Source: Coptis chinensis (taxonomy: Eukaryota > Streptophyta > Magnoliopsida > Ranunculales > Ranunculaceae). From it: DNA of 64,000 nucleotides. Shown one piece after another: positions 38,573 through 49,564 of this stretch; position 1 is the stretch's first letter, and each line of letters opens with the position of its first letter. The stretch is from contig CM027378.1 of NCBI GenBank assembly GCA_015680905.1, positions 12,133,001 through 12,197,000 on the forward strand, in the 5' to 3' direction. Position numbers and translations under genes: made by a program. Under the pieces are notes generated by a model. It had not been told where the DNA came from. It worked only from the letters and a program-made list of their open reading frames with translations, and made no database searches.

Positions 38573-39325
38573 TTTGCTCACGGTTCTCAGGTACTTTCTC
38601 TCTTTAATTATTGATCCTTCGAGGACTAAGCATCATTATGTTTGGGGGTGCTTTAAACCTGTAGCAAAAAATTAGGCATCTTGTAGCCTATATATAGTTT
38701 TTATTTTCATATTAATAATTGTACTTAGTGACAAAGTCTTGTTTCCTTTTCAATGATGAAAATTGTCTAGAAATCTCACATTAGTATCCTAATTAGGATT
38801 TGTTTTAAGAAACTTTAGATAATACGTTATGCAATAGTTTATACATCTTTTCATGAATATTCATGTAATCGAGTATCATTGATTGTACATAGCAGCAAGT
38901 AAGTTTCGAACCAACGGTTAGTTACTTAAACTATAAATCCTGTGAGAATCTAACCAAAAGCCTTGATATGAGTGATTTGTGTGTGATGACACGAGGAGTA
39001 GTTTTTCCGATTAGAGGAAATTACGATCTACTTACTTGATCACCACCCAACCCTAGGCGAGAATTTAGGCCTTCTTTGGATCGACATAGCTAAAAATTCT
39101 TACCTTGCTACAAATTTTACCGCTAGTCACTCCACTGAACCGTTCATCAAACCTTTCACTTTCACCAAAATTCCTTACCCATTTATTAAACCAAATAAAA
39201 GAACCTACCTAAGTGAGGAGTATGAGAAATAGGATGAAATGTGGAAAGAATAAAGAGAAAGACTTGTCCCAAATAAAAGTCGGGCCACTTGCTTCAGGAA
39301 AGGAAAATAGAATCATGTTCTTAAG

Positions 39326-39367
<42 letters not shown>

Positions 39368-40164
39368 TTAGTATCTAGAGGCTTAAGAACAAGGTTGGAA
39401 AAACTCAGTTAGAAGAAGGAAAGGAAATAAGGATTTCTCTAGTGTAAATATATGAAGAACCTATTCTCTCATACTCGTAAATTTTGATTATCCATTTCCA
39501 TTTTCTTGTACACTATCACCTAAGCCCCACAATACCTAATAAAGACCTCTAGCTCAATTAGGAGTAGGGTGGTGTGATAATAAGTAGTAGACATGATTGA
39601 TCGACATCGGCTCCTCTGATTGTCATTGAGATGTAAGGAAACGTGTGCCCACTGCACACTGGAGTTAACAAAATCTGAGTGGTAAAATTTTGAGTGGAAT
39701 TGTGTTTCGACACATACCTGTGAGAACCCATTTAGGTACGCTCTCCAAGGGATCCAGAAACAACCCTGCTAGTATATTTCAATGAAAAGTTCACTGCATG
39801 AATAATCATATGTAGATGTTTTAATTATTGAATACATATTAACTTGAGTTTCAAAGAAATCAATCCTTGTTCCCTGCTAAGGAGATGTATGGATATCTGA
39901 GATTAATTTAGGAAATGAGTTTCTGTCACTGAGTAGTTGTAGTATAAATGAAGTTTGTGAGTATCTTTTCTCGAAAAAACTCTTACGAGGCTATAACTCG
40001 TCCACTAGGGAATTCCTAGTGGTTTAAGGCCTTGTTGCATATGGTCAATGCAACCGCACTGCTGAAACGAGAATTAGTTTAGACTACTACACATTTTTGG
40101 CCACTTATCTATTTTAGTGTCTCTTCTTTGCTTGAGGACAAACAAAGTGCCGTTTGGGGGTAAT
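38573..40164 (+). other. Athila 3' untranslated region
   Basis: No gene. Contains a (TA)n tract at 39325-39366 and ends in the polypurine tract at 40151-40163. Confidence 0.6.
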
Positions 40165-40941
40165 GTGATAAGCACCCAAAAGTGTATTATGAAACCCCAT
40201 TGAGACATATAAATTTGGTTAATTATGTGTTTAATAATCATGAAATAAATATGTTTTCATACTTTTGCGGTATTTGCAAGAAACATGGAAATATTGGTTA
40301 AACCTCAAATAAAGCACGAGGAACGGCAGATATATCTGAATTCTCCCAAATCCACACGTAAGCATCAAACTTCCAAAGCTCTTACCTCTCGAACCAGACT
40401 CGAATCGCGACCACGAGAGATGCTCGGATAATCGTATGATGAACTCTACGATAGGCGGAAATTGTAACACCGCCCAAAAATACCGAACCGCCATCGGATC
40501 TGCATTATGGACCCACTATCTTGGGCCACAAGATTGGATGAGCATCAATCATGGAGCATGTCAAGACAAAGATAACAAAATATTGGTGCAAAGTTGACAC
40601 CTTGCATGTAATAAATTAGATTAGGTGTTAATAGTGAAAAAAAAAAGGCAAGGTGTCACTTTGTTTTAATGTGGTGGATAAAAATTCATTAATGTGGTTT
40701 GATAATTCACGTGGGAGGAAATGAGATTTCTCTCAAAATGGAGAAGAAATTAGACAAGGGTGGGGACACTCCATTTACTCCCTTGACTTATTTTCCTCAC
40801 ATGGCATTATTTTAGTTCCTTAGTGAAAGAAATGTAAAGTTAGTTTTAGTTTTTATTAAAAAGCTTGTAATAGTTTTAATGGAGGAACACTTGTTTCTTC
40901 TAGAAAATAAATAGAAGTGAGTTTGATTGTTCATCTTTCTC

Positions 40942-41009
<68 letters not shown>

Positions 41010-41661
41010 GTGTTTTTCTTAGTTTATAAATCCTTGTCCCAAGGATCATGAGCTAACTTCCATTTTGGAGAGTTAATCCAACTCATGTGAGGGTAAACCA
41101 ATTGTTGTTGGTTTGGTAGGTTTAGGAAGAACAACTAACTCTACATCCTATCCCAAAATGGTAGTTGGTATAGAGTTTAGTTAGGAATTAAGCAATGAGC
41201 TTAGAGATAAGTCATTGTTTGGTTTCACTTGCTAGCATGTATGAGCTCTTTAGTGAGCCATGCATGCTAGGGATCAAATCTATTTTTCCGTTAGGGACTT
41301 GTCTATGAGTCTAGGAAGAATCAAAACCTTTTTCAAATCAACACTAATGATAGTTTCACATGAGGAGGATTAACTCTCCACCTTCTCTTTCAAATCTCTA
41401 TTTCGGTATTAAGTGAATGTTTTCAACGTTAATGTTTTCTTAATGTTTATGTAGGAAGGAAAAATCTAGCATTTATATTATGACCTTACTCCTTAGTTTC
41501 CCTTAATTGTAAATTCCAATTTGTAGTTGTTCTAAGCTTTAGTTTAGTTCGAATCTTTATTCCAACTCTACGAAACGAAGATCGTGAGTAAGGAACCTTG
41601 AGTGCTTTTGCATCAATTCTTAGAGATCAAAACTCTAAGTAGTAGTAAAGAGCATATATCA
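40165..41661 (+). repeat. Athila 3' LTR
   Basis: Same start and end as the 5' LTR, with a (CT)n tract at 40941-41007. It is preceded by the polypurine-type tract TTTGGGGGTAATG (40151-40163) and upstream GCTTGAGGACAAACAAAG, a common arrangement before the 3' LTR of Athila-like plant elements. Confidence 0.93.
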
Positions 41662-41666
41662 TTTCT

Positions 41667-43939
41667 AAATGGTGTATGCATTGCAATTATATAACCTTAC
41701 AGTTTAGAATGGTGATACTTGCTTGGTGGTAGGTATATAGTGATTGTAACTGAGATCGGAGAACTACCACCAAATTGCAAAATAATAATAATAATAAATA
41801 AATAAATAAAATCAGGGTGAATTGCTAACACGTATTCATAATGTGAACGAAAGGTCTTCTAAATCTACTCATTGGGATTCCTAGTGCATCTACATGTATA
41901 CCATTCTAGTAATGGTCTCACGTCCATTGAGAGTAGTCTCAAAAGAAAATAAAAATTTCAATTACAGTATAAGTCCCCACATTAATTCAATAGCTCATAA
42001 TATTCACATATGATTAGCATTAGTCATGTGGGGATAAATTAATTAGATAAATATGCTAATCTAATAAAAGATTTAACATAGGAATGTTAATTAGCCAATA
42101 TGAGAAGACAACACTAAGTGAAACACCAATAGTGATCCCAAGCTTCATGAGCATTCACTTTACACCAATAATTAGTGTTTTTAGGAGTAGAGAGAAAACG
42201 ACAATGACGGAGTCGCCTTTGATACACGGTGATGGCAGTTGCTAAGGGTGGGTGGGTTTTCGGAGTAGTTTACCAATAGTTCCAGTTTCTTAGGTTGTAT
42301 TCCACGTGGCACACTCTCTTTGGTTTGTGTTATACTCTAAACTCTGATAGTCTAATCTACTGAGAAAATAAATTGATTCTAAAATAGACCTTACTATTAT
42401 ATATATATAAAGGTCCCTTATATAAACGTGTAAGTAGGATTACTAACTTGGTTGCACTCTGTTACTTGTTAGTAAATAAGTTAGACATACTTATTTTCCA
42501 GAGATTGCAATTGGTGGACCACATTCAACCATCAATTTAGTGCTTAAAAAGGTAATGGGTTACTAACGTGAGGGAACACTTGCCATCAATTTGCTTTTTG
42601 TCGCTGAATAGCTTACTTGAAGATCAAAAACATGTTTAGAATTTCAGATCAGAAGATCTTAGGAATCACTTCTAATCACTTTTCGAAATCACCAGTTACA
42701 TACGTTTAAAACCTACAAATTAAGGCATACCGAAAACCACCACTTTAAAAAAAACAGTGCACCTATTTTCACATGGAGACAAATAGTAACAAAACTCAAC
42801 TCTTTAATTTATCAACCTCGTTCAAAGCATTTACAACTCATATATCTAGATGATTCCCGTAAAAAGGTTAAGATAAATAACTTTACTTAAAGATTGTCAT
42901 AATGCTAACATTCATTGATCTATACTTTCTCCACAAAAATACACTATTTAGATCTACAGCTAAATACTAACCTCATCTTGGAAAAAACTCAAAAATTGCT
43001 CGCACTTTCGTTCTTGCTGAAAACCCTCAACAGCCAAACCTTCATTGCCAAGACCCTGTCCACATCAGCTACTTTGGCTAGAGATATGGCCACATCTAAA
43101 GTCTGCAACTCATAATAACTTGGTACTCAGTTTCAAGGGAAAATGTCTATACCATGACAAAATCAATTCAATATGTTCAATAGGTATAGGGTCCAAAATC
43201 AATTCCAAATGGTCAGTAGTAGTATTTGTTCTAATTTTTTTTGGGATAATCTGTGAACGGGTCTCTCCTTTATAAATGCAAATTTACTCAAAACCAAAAT
43301 CAACAATATCATGGATGTTTAAGAGAGCAGAATGGTGGGGTTGTTAAATTTTGTATAAATCGTAGTCTATACAATTTTACGGGTGCTTGAGGGTTGAGAC
43401 GCCAAAATTGATTGAATAAATTTCATCTAATGGTACTCAATCATCCAGTTGGAGCTTGGGCTTGGTTTTTCTTTTTTTTGTTGTGTCAAAATGAGGCAAG
43501 AGAAGAAGTGAGAGCAAGAGAGAATTATATTATTAAAAGGATTTCCTACCTGTGAAGGAAAGTTTTCAAGGAACAATCTCCAAACACCCCACGAAACTGG
43601 CTAGTCAATGAAAAAAGATGTTGAATGTCTCGCTCTCCAGAAGACAAAGAGCATAATTATTAACCAACACCGTACTATGTTTTTTTCCGCATTTCAACTG
43701 ATAATGTTCTCCCCAAAACCAATCTAACATCACTCTATCATTCTTAGTTTAATTTTGGAAGAAGAGAAAAATAAAAAAGAGGGTTTGAAGAGATGAATTT
43801 TTTTTTGGAGAGTTGGAAGTGTTTTGTAGAATTGAAAAAAAAAATATGGAAAGAGGTTTTTATTTTTTATGAAAAATCTGATGTGTCAGTCTTAGAGAAA
43901 AAAGGGGGGTTGACGTGGGTCACTGGGAGCATTCTCAAC
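41667..43939 (-). other. Helitron 1, 5' part
   Basis: Continuation of Helitron 1 beyond the Athila insertion (TTTCT at 41662-41666 is the right target copy). No recognisable captured exon. A palindromic CCACGTGG occurs at about 42302-42309. Confidence 0.45.
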
Positions 43940-44128
43940 TACTCAGTATTAATGGTCTTTGAAGTATAAATGTACTCAATGGGTATATGGTATACCAAGT
44001 TTTAATTCGTAAAGCCATAGCGATCCATGATTAAGATAAATCCACGTGGCACATAGGGTACATTTGGTATTCTATCATAGGAGGTTTTTTTTAAAAAAAA
44101 AAATTGAAGGCGTTAAAATGGGAGGCCA
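43940..44128 (-). repeat. MULE right TIR, inner part, left of Helitron 2
   Basis: Inverse of about 10113-10300 of the left TIR, with scattered substitutions. It ends at A44128, directly before the TC of Helitron 2. The first bases (43940 to about 43960) are MULE sequence between Helitron 1 and the TIR. Confidence 0.7.
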
Positions 44129-44194
44129 TCAAAGAATGCTCCTAGTGAATGAAATATACACCCTTTTGTAGCCATCAAAGAATGCTCCTAGTGA
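44124..44194 (+). repeat. Duplicated Helitron 5' terminus
   Basis: GGCCA|TCAAAGAATGCTCCTAGTGA at 44124-44148 recurs as AGCCA|TCAAAGAATGCTCCTAGTGA at 44170-44194, 46 bp apart, both preceded by A. Either a later Helitron inserted right behind the first end, or replication started twice. Confidence 0.85.
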
Positions 44195-44288
44195 GTGTTT
44201 TAAGTTGGAAAGAACACTTTTTTAATTAACTTTGGAGAAAAATTGGATCCACGTCATTGATTTAAGACTGTGAATGTTGAATATGCAG

Positions 44289-44469
44289 GGAGGGAAGCTT
44301 TGAGAGCTGCAAAAAAGGAGTATGCTAAAACTGAAGATGATTTGAAGTCTCTTCAGAGTGTTGGCCAAATTATTGGAGAAGTTCTTCGACCTCTTGATAA
44401 TGAGCGATGTAAGTATTTCGTGCGCTTGCACTTGGTTCCCATCAAAATTGATGAGCGATTGTTTAACTG

Positions 44470-44501
<32 letters not shown>

Positions 44502-44585
44502 CCCAGTGATTGTTAAAGCCAGTAGTAGCTCGAGATATGTTGTTGGCTGCCGGAGTAAAGTAGATAAAGAAAAATTGACTGCAGG
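44289..44585 (+). pseudogene. RPT4: Captured RPT4 (26S proteasome ATPase) exons
   Basis: Exon 44289-44408 gives [20 protein letters not shown] and [17 protein letters not shown]. An intron 44409-44506 (GTAAGT..TCCCAG, with a T-run) follows, then LIVKASSSSRYVVGCRSKV and DKEKLTAG. This is the coiled-coil and OB-domain part of RPT4/S10b of the proteasome regulatory particle, close to the functional protein. The fragment ends after KLTAG at about 44585, where the functional gene would continue TRVVLD. The ATPase domain is absent. Confidence 0.92.
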
Positions 44586-44656
44586 ACTATTAGATGAGAA
44601 TGAGTCTTAAAATTTCAGATTTCGGATTGTCCGCTTTACCGGAACAGCTTCGTTTA
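44586..44656 (+). pseudogene. Captured CIPK kinase fragment
   Basis: Directly after RPT4: LLDENE, a one-base shift (TCTTAAAATT), then LKISDFGLSALPEQLR. The DFG and the GLSALPEQ stretch are diagnostic of CBL-interacting protein kinases (SnRK3). Only about 24 residues around the DFG remain. The RPT4 frame stops at the TAA at 44608-44610 within this piece. Confidence 0.85.
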
Positions 44657-44716
44657 TCAGATTGAAGTTCATTTGCCATCAGCTTCTTCACTAACGGGAA
44701 TAGATTTATCTATTCT

Positions 44717-44857
44717 TTGAGAATAAGTGGTTGGTTTTCTGTCATTGGGCAAGTTTTTACCCTGTCGTCGGTGGTGACGATGGTGTTCTTGGGTTATAAA
44801 TGTGAGGCCAAATGTGAGTTCAAAGCTATCTTCAACTTTGGTGACTCTAATTCTGAT
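44717..44857 (+). pseudogene. Captured N-terminus of a GDSL esterase/lipase
   Basis: A signal-peptide-like hydrophobic segment (VFTLSSVVTMVFLGY) followed by CEFKAIFNFGDSNSD, the first block of plant GDSL lipases including the nucleophile Ser in GDS. Functional genes continue TGGF; here the sequence passes in frame into the ARIADNE RING1 domain after the Asp codon at 44855-44857. No usual ATG is visible; the open frame extends from a TTG at 44717. Confidence 0.85.
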
Positions 44858-45210
44858 AATTGTAGAATTTGTTTTGATGACTTTCTTCATAGAGATATGG
44901 TTACTGTTGCGTGTGGTCATTTGTTTTGTAAGTTATGTTGGAAGGGATACATTACTACTTCAATTAATGATGGCCCTGGATGTTTAACAATGAGATGCCC
45001 TGAGATTAAGTGTGTTGCTTCTGTGGGTGACGAGTTGGTGAATAAATTAGTTTCGATGAAGAGCGTTGGAAGTACTTGCGTTTCCTGCTTCGATCATATG
45101 TTGAATTTAAAAAAAGAATTAAGTGGTGCCCAACTCCGGATTGTAACGATGCGGTGGAGTTTGTGGGTGGGAGTTATGATGTTTCCTGCAATTGCAAACA
45201 CAACTTTTCT
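44858..45210 (+). pseudogene. Captured ARIADNE (RBR-type E3 ubiquitin ligase) fragment
   Basis: RING1 with CRICFDDFLHRDMVTVACGH..CKLCWKGYI and INDGPGCLTMRCPEIKC, then (after a one-base shift near 45055) [21 protein letters not shown] and [19 protein letters not shown] of the in-between-RING region. This order is that of plant ARI proteins. RING2 with the catalytic Cys is missing. The upstream frame (44717-45214) is a 165-codon GDSL-ARI chimera. Confidence 0.9.
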
Positions 45211-45240
45211 TTGAACCGCCTATCGACCCGCTACCGCTAC

Positions 45241-45521
45241 TACATCAAAAAAGATGCCAAGGCTCTTCAATTCATTCAAGAAATTACCAAAAATGCTGAT
45301 TCCGTTCAAGAGAAGGTGTTGGCCCAAATATTGACCCAGAATGCTCACACCGAGCTTCTCAGAAGATACAAATTGGGAGGAGCAACTGACCGCGATACCT
45401 TTAAGTCAAAGATCCCTATGATCACTTATGAGGATCTTCAGCCAGATATCCTACGAATTGCTAATGGTGATCGATCTCCTATCCTCTCCTCTCACCCTAT
45501 CTCCGAGTTCCTCACCAGGTG
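45241..45521 (+). pseudogene. Captured first exon of a GH3 acyl-amido synthetase
   Basis: [60 protein letters not shown] and [12 protein letters not shown], then the donor GTGAGT at 45522. This is the N-terminal exon of GH3 proteins (auxin or jasmonate amido synthetases). It is in frame with the ARI piece through about 30 nt of unassigned sequence, so 45076-45522 is a 148-codon ARI-GH3 chimera. The following GH3 exons, which carry the main ATP/AMP-binding motifs, are not present. Confidence 0.9.
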
Positions 45522-47635
45522 AGTTTGTATGTAGTTCATTTTATTATAACGATCATCAATATATGGCTTAGACTTTGGAATGGTAATATGCACCCTATCT
45601 AAACAACGTTAGTACTGATCGATCAATCTTAAGAAAAAGGAAAAAAAGAGACATAATATATATGAATGACAAATGCGTAGTACTGAATCACTCGATCAGT
45701 CAAGATTCAAGAATGTACACGTCCCTCAATGCAAACCTTTGCTCACTTTAATTGCTTCCTAAGTTAGATTTCTAAGCTAAATATGTGCTTGGATCATGCC
45801 TTGAGGTTTTGGCTTCCTCAGTTTGCACTTAACCCCTTGCAGATTGTGTAGGGTGAGATGTGCCAATGGTTGCAATGTCATTTCCTAGAATGATTGAATG
45901 ACGTGAATAGTTTTACTAACATAAACGTGCTTCCCGAGAGTCCTTATGACAAAAATATAACTATTAGTGCATATGAATTTTTATGAACTTATAATTATAG
46001 TTATATTGTTGAAGTTATAATTAGAGATATTATCTTACGAGTGAAAGAAAGGCAGCTTATTCATTGTTAGAGATCTTCCTTTCCCTGGCCTAAGTTAGGC
46101 CATAAACTCACTAATAAGTTCATCTGCAGAGATTCATAGTCGTGCTGCTGTTTTATTGATTTTTTTCTTTCTAACTTTGCGTAGAGTCATTCTCTTTTAG
46201 TTAGTCTTTTTAGAAACCATCTTCTACTATTGCCTTCTCCACGAAACTCTCTCATAGCATATTGGATATGTGTCATTCCTTGATCTCTCGATATCACATT
46301 AAGTTGGGTGTTCTCTCGATACCATTATTTTACTCTTTAACCTTTGTGGAATTTATCGAACTGCTATTCAGGTCGTTTAAAGACCATATGAACTACTTAG
46401 CTAGATTGAATTTAAGTGTCACTTTCACTTTTTAGTTGTTAAAGTTGTAATGAAGTCATGGTTCATGAAACAAATATGATCATTCTCCATACATAATTTT
46501 TACTTAAACTAGAAGGTATGGTTGGTTTTCTTTTAAGCTTAGTTGATTAGATAAACGTTGTGACTGTTGGTCAGGTAGCACCACTTTTTACAAAGGGGTT
46601 AGTCACTAAATTAACGATAGAGAGGAGGGAAAGTAGTGTTAGTTAAACTAATTAGTTTACATCCCCTAATGTCACAATTTTTTAACAATACTACTAATCA
46701 TTACATTAAAATGATTATAGGCATTTGTTGAACTAACAAGTCAGTGTTGTTAAATGATTTTCTGGGAGCTTTACGTGTTGTGTTATTCTAGCAATTAAAA
46801 GATTATGTCATATTTCTCATGAGTAGTTTGGTAGACGTACTGTATATATAAACCTATATATTGTCTCATAGGATTGGAGATTACATATCTACTTCAGTAT
46901 TGAGATTGTTGTTGTGGCTATCATGCCCTTTGTTGGAGGTCAATGACACCATTCTCAAGTGGTTGGGATATGCACTTTGTGCATTCCACGGGTTGTGTTT
47001 GGAGTGTAAGTTCTCAACCACCAAGTAATTAGATCGCTCATTATTTTAACCAGGTGAGAAGAGTTCATAATGCAACTAACTTTACGCATGTTTCGAATTT
47101 TACACATGGTGAGAATAAACCATCATAATACAATAAAACCAACTTGACAAGGAGTAGCTTATTTGTTGTGGTTTGCAACCCCAATCATCCTTATTAATCT
47201 GCCTCATAGGTGTTTGACTAAATGCTAAGGAAGAAAATAGTAATGAGTCCGAGACCCAAGTCTATGCTAATATGGCAACAGAGGAATTATTACATTATTT
47301 CTTACCCTTCTCTAGCTAATTTATTAGACTCTTGGTTTCTTTTTACTGGGAATTGGTTCCCTAAAAGTTTTGGTTTCTTTCAATAAGGTGGAGTTTGGAT
47401 TTTTTTTTCTTTGTATGTAGTGATTTAAAGGGTTGAGTTTAAATTCATGATTCGGTATGAATTTTTTTTCATATGATGCATGTATTCAGCTTTAAGATCA
47501 TGTTATAGTTGTTCCTGCAAGCATTTTAGATGCCATACTAATCAATATCATGTTAATGCTTTGTATTTGACTTTCTTTAACTTTTGCAAATTAATCTTTT
47601 GTTGAAATGGAAGTCCAAATACATTAGGTTTCAGT
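45522..47635 (+). other. Helitron 2 interior after GH3, unassigned
   Basis: Begins as the GH3 intron. AT-rich. A stretch near 46876-47008 between AG and GT looks exon-like but is not recognised. AGT at 47633-47635 is the left target copy of CACTA element 2. Confidence 0.4.
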
Positions 47636-48374
47636 CACTACACCATAACTGTATTTTTGTGACACTGGGCTTTTTCAGTTTGTGATGCCAGTAAGGCGTC
47701 AGTAAGATTGTGATGGCAGATAGGTGTCAGTAGTGAACTAAAACCGTCACTAGTAATCAGATAATTACGGAATTTATTTGTTAGAGTTTTTAAAAATAAA
47801 GTGACGGCAGGCCAGCGTGGTTTCTGAAAAAAAAAGTTAACGCTTTCAACACGTGGGGACTTCATCTCTCTCACCTGTTCTTATCCCAAAGAAAAAAAAT
47901 CTCTAAACTTTACTCTTTTTCCCCAATCATGCAAATGGCAAACCCTAGAAACTCAAGCCCTCCTTTGCGAATCAGTTTCCTACAAATTGATCTCTGCCAT
48001 CTCTTCTCACAACAATTGCCTTTTATCTGTGAATTTCTATGCTTATCTTAAGCACAAGTAAATCTCAATCCTTCACTTTAGTTATTCACACTGGGGCTTT
48101 TTTTTAAGAAAATATTATTTGAAACATCATGTACATCTTTTGCTTTGGTTTCTTTTGAAATTCAAGTGCGCATTTTGTAATATGGAATATATGCTTCGCT
48201 GAAGAGCACGAAAGAAGCATTGAGGACATTGCAACTATTCGAATTCAAACTGTATTTCCGGGATACAAGGTAAGTCACGATGTTTTCATCAACCTTCATT
48301 CCTTGCATTACATCCTATTAATTATTCAAGTCTCTTTACTTAAGCTGCTAGTTCATTTATATTTCACATTGTGT

Positions 48375-48640
48375 GGTGGAGAACTGGTGATGTGCATTGT
48401 GTGGACTGGTGGTGCAGTGTGTGAACTGATGGTGTGTAGTGTGTGGTGGTTGATTGGTGGTGTGCATTGTGTGAACTGGTGGTGTGCAGTGTGTCGTGGT
48501 GGACTGGCCGTGTGCATTGTGTGAACTGGTGGTGTGCAGTGTGTAGTGTGTCGTGGTGGACTGGTGGTTTGTATTGTGTGGATTGGTGGTGTGTAGACTG
48601 TTTGTGTGCAGTGTGTGATGGTGTACTAGTGTGCAATGGT
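48375..48640. repeat. GT-rich minisatellite
   Basis: Irregular repeats of words such as GTGTGGACTGGTGGTGTGCA. Related GT-rich repeats occur at about 49740-49860 and in CACTA element 1 at 37370-37690. Long open frames on both strands here are a product of the repeat. Confidence 0.85.
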
Positions 48641-48647
48641 GTGACTG

Positions 48648-49564
48648 GAAACGCTTCAACGAATATCCACAAAATTGGGAACCAGACAATGGAATGTGAA
48701 CCAATTCTTCTTGGCCGAATGTGCCAAGGTTTTAGTATAACCACACCAGGGTCGCTGTCGGATACCTTGAACAATGTCACTTGTGATTGTACTTTCAACG
48801 CCTCCACCATTTGCCATGTCACAAACATGTATGCAATTTTCTTAATTTACACAAAGATCAAATGATTCTACAACGTTTTCAATTGCTACATAATATGTTC
48901 TACATTTTTAATAGTTGTGTTTTTGTTTCAATTTCAGTTAGCTCAAGAGTTTGAGCTTAGAGGGAGAATTACCAGTTAACTTGGCCAACCTCACTTATTT
49001 GCGCAAAATGTAAGCCTGGATCGTTTTTCCCAATTGAGTTTTACCAAGGCCAATTATGAGCTATACTATCCAAGGCCCAGACTCAAGTTTCATGGGCCTC
49101 ACTGTATTTGGCCCAACAACTCTTTCCCTTACATTTGACTATTTGAGAATACTTGAAATGGAAGTTGGGTCTTGATTTTTCTCTCTCATGCGGAGACCGA
49201 CTCAAACTTTTTGAATGGGTCTATTCCAAGAACTTGAGCTTCACTTCCTCTCGCCATTTTGTAACTACTTTTCCTTCATAGGCTAACTTAAGAGTTGCAT
49301 ATTTATTTAACTCAGATTATACTAGTCAAGTATAATAAGTATCTACATTACATTATCGTCTCTTTGTTGGGAAACTTTATCGATGGAACCATTCCAAGAG
49401 AAATCGGTAGTATCGCTACTCGAAGAACTTTAAGATTCCAAAATGAGTACGAGTAAAATCGTGATAATGCCAATTATACTATACTAACCCAACTTAAATT
49501 ATTTGCAGGTTCTTGCAAGACAATAATCTTGGAGGACCCCTTCCTCTAGAGCTTGAAAATCTGC
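48648..49564 (+). pseudogene. Captured LRR receptor-kinase (LRR-VIII type) exons
   Basis: Exon to 48828: ETLQRISTKLGTRQW, shift, then NNVTCDCTFNASTICHVTN. Exon 48938-49009: LKSLSLEGELPVNLANLTYL. Exon about 49369-49437: GNFIDGTIPREIGSI. Exon 49509-49564: LQDNNLGGPLPLELENL. The CDCSF..CHVTNI signature followed by LRR exons of this size is typical of the LRR-VIII-2 receptor kinases (At1g07650/At1g53430 group). Only ectodomain exons are present, with frameshifts; no kinase. Confidence 0.85.

Larger units (their letters stand above)
20505..41661 (+). mobile_element. Athila-type Ty3/Gypsy LTR retrotransposon, complete but defective
   Basis: Two LTRs of 1498 and 1497 bp begin TG and end CA, and are flanked by the perfect 5-bp duplication TTTCT (20500-20504, 41662-41666). 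Domain order is gag, protease, RT, RNase H, integrase, with no chromodomain, followed by a very long 3' region with extra ORFs, the layout of the Athila lineage. Total length is 21.2 kb, or 18.0 kb without the nested CACTA element. All pol domains are broken by shifts or stops, and the RT motif reads FMGD. LTR identity looks high, in the mid-90s percent by eye, so the insertion is fairly recent. It lies inside Helitron 1. Confidence 0.92.
14076..43939 (-). mobile_element. Helitron 1, non-autonomous, minus strand, with gene cargo
   Basis: The 3' end (on the minus strand) is CTAG at 14076-14079 followed by T (A14075 on plus), preceded by a 6-bp GC hairpin. The 5' end is placed at 43939 by similarity of 43921-43939 (inverted GAATGCTCCCAGTGA) to the 5' end of Helitron 2 (GAATGCTCCTAGTGA). 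The first two bases read GT rather than the usual TC, so this end is less certain. The flanks give the A|T site expected for Helitrons. No Rep or helicase gene is seen, so it depended on another copy. Without the Athila element it is about 8.7 kb. Its recognised cargo (TH1 and RGP pieces) is all on the minus strand, the same direction as the Helitron. Confidence 0.65.

Noticed and set aside
40231..40494. Minus-strand 87-codon ORF in the 3' LTR
   Set aside because: Not preserved in the 5' LTR, where indels break it; no recognisable protein.
44289..45521. A functional fusion gene or operon-like unit
   Set aside because: The frame stops after RPT4 (TAA at 44608), shifts inside ARI, and no piece contains a complete catalytic domain; a Helitron border encloses it.
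48357..48865. Long open frames on both strands (His/Thr-rich on minus, Cys/Val/Trp-rich on plus)
   Set aside because: They are produced by the GT-rich minisatellite; only the end of the plus frame (after about 48648) carries real LRR-kinase exon sequence.
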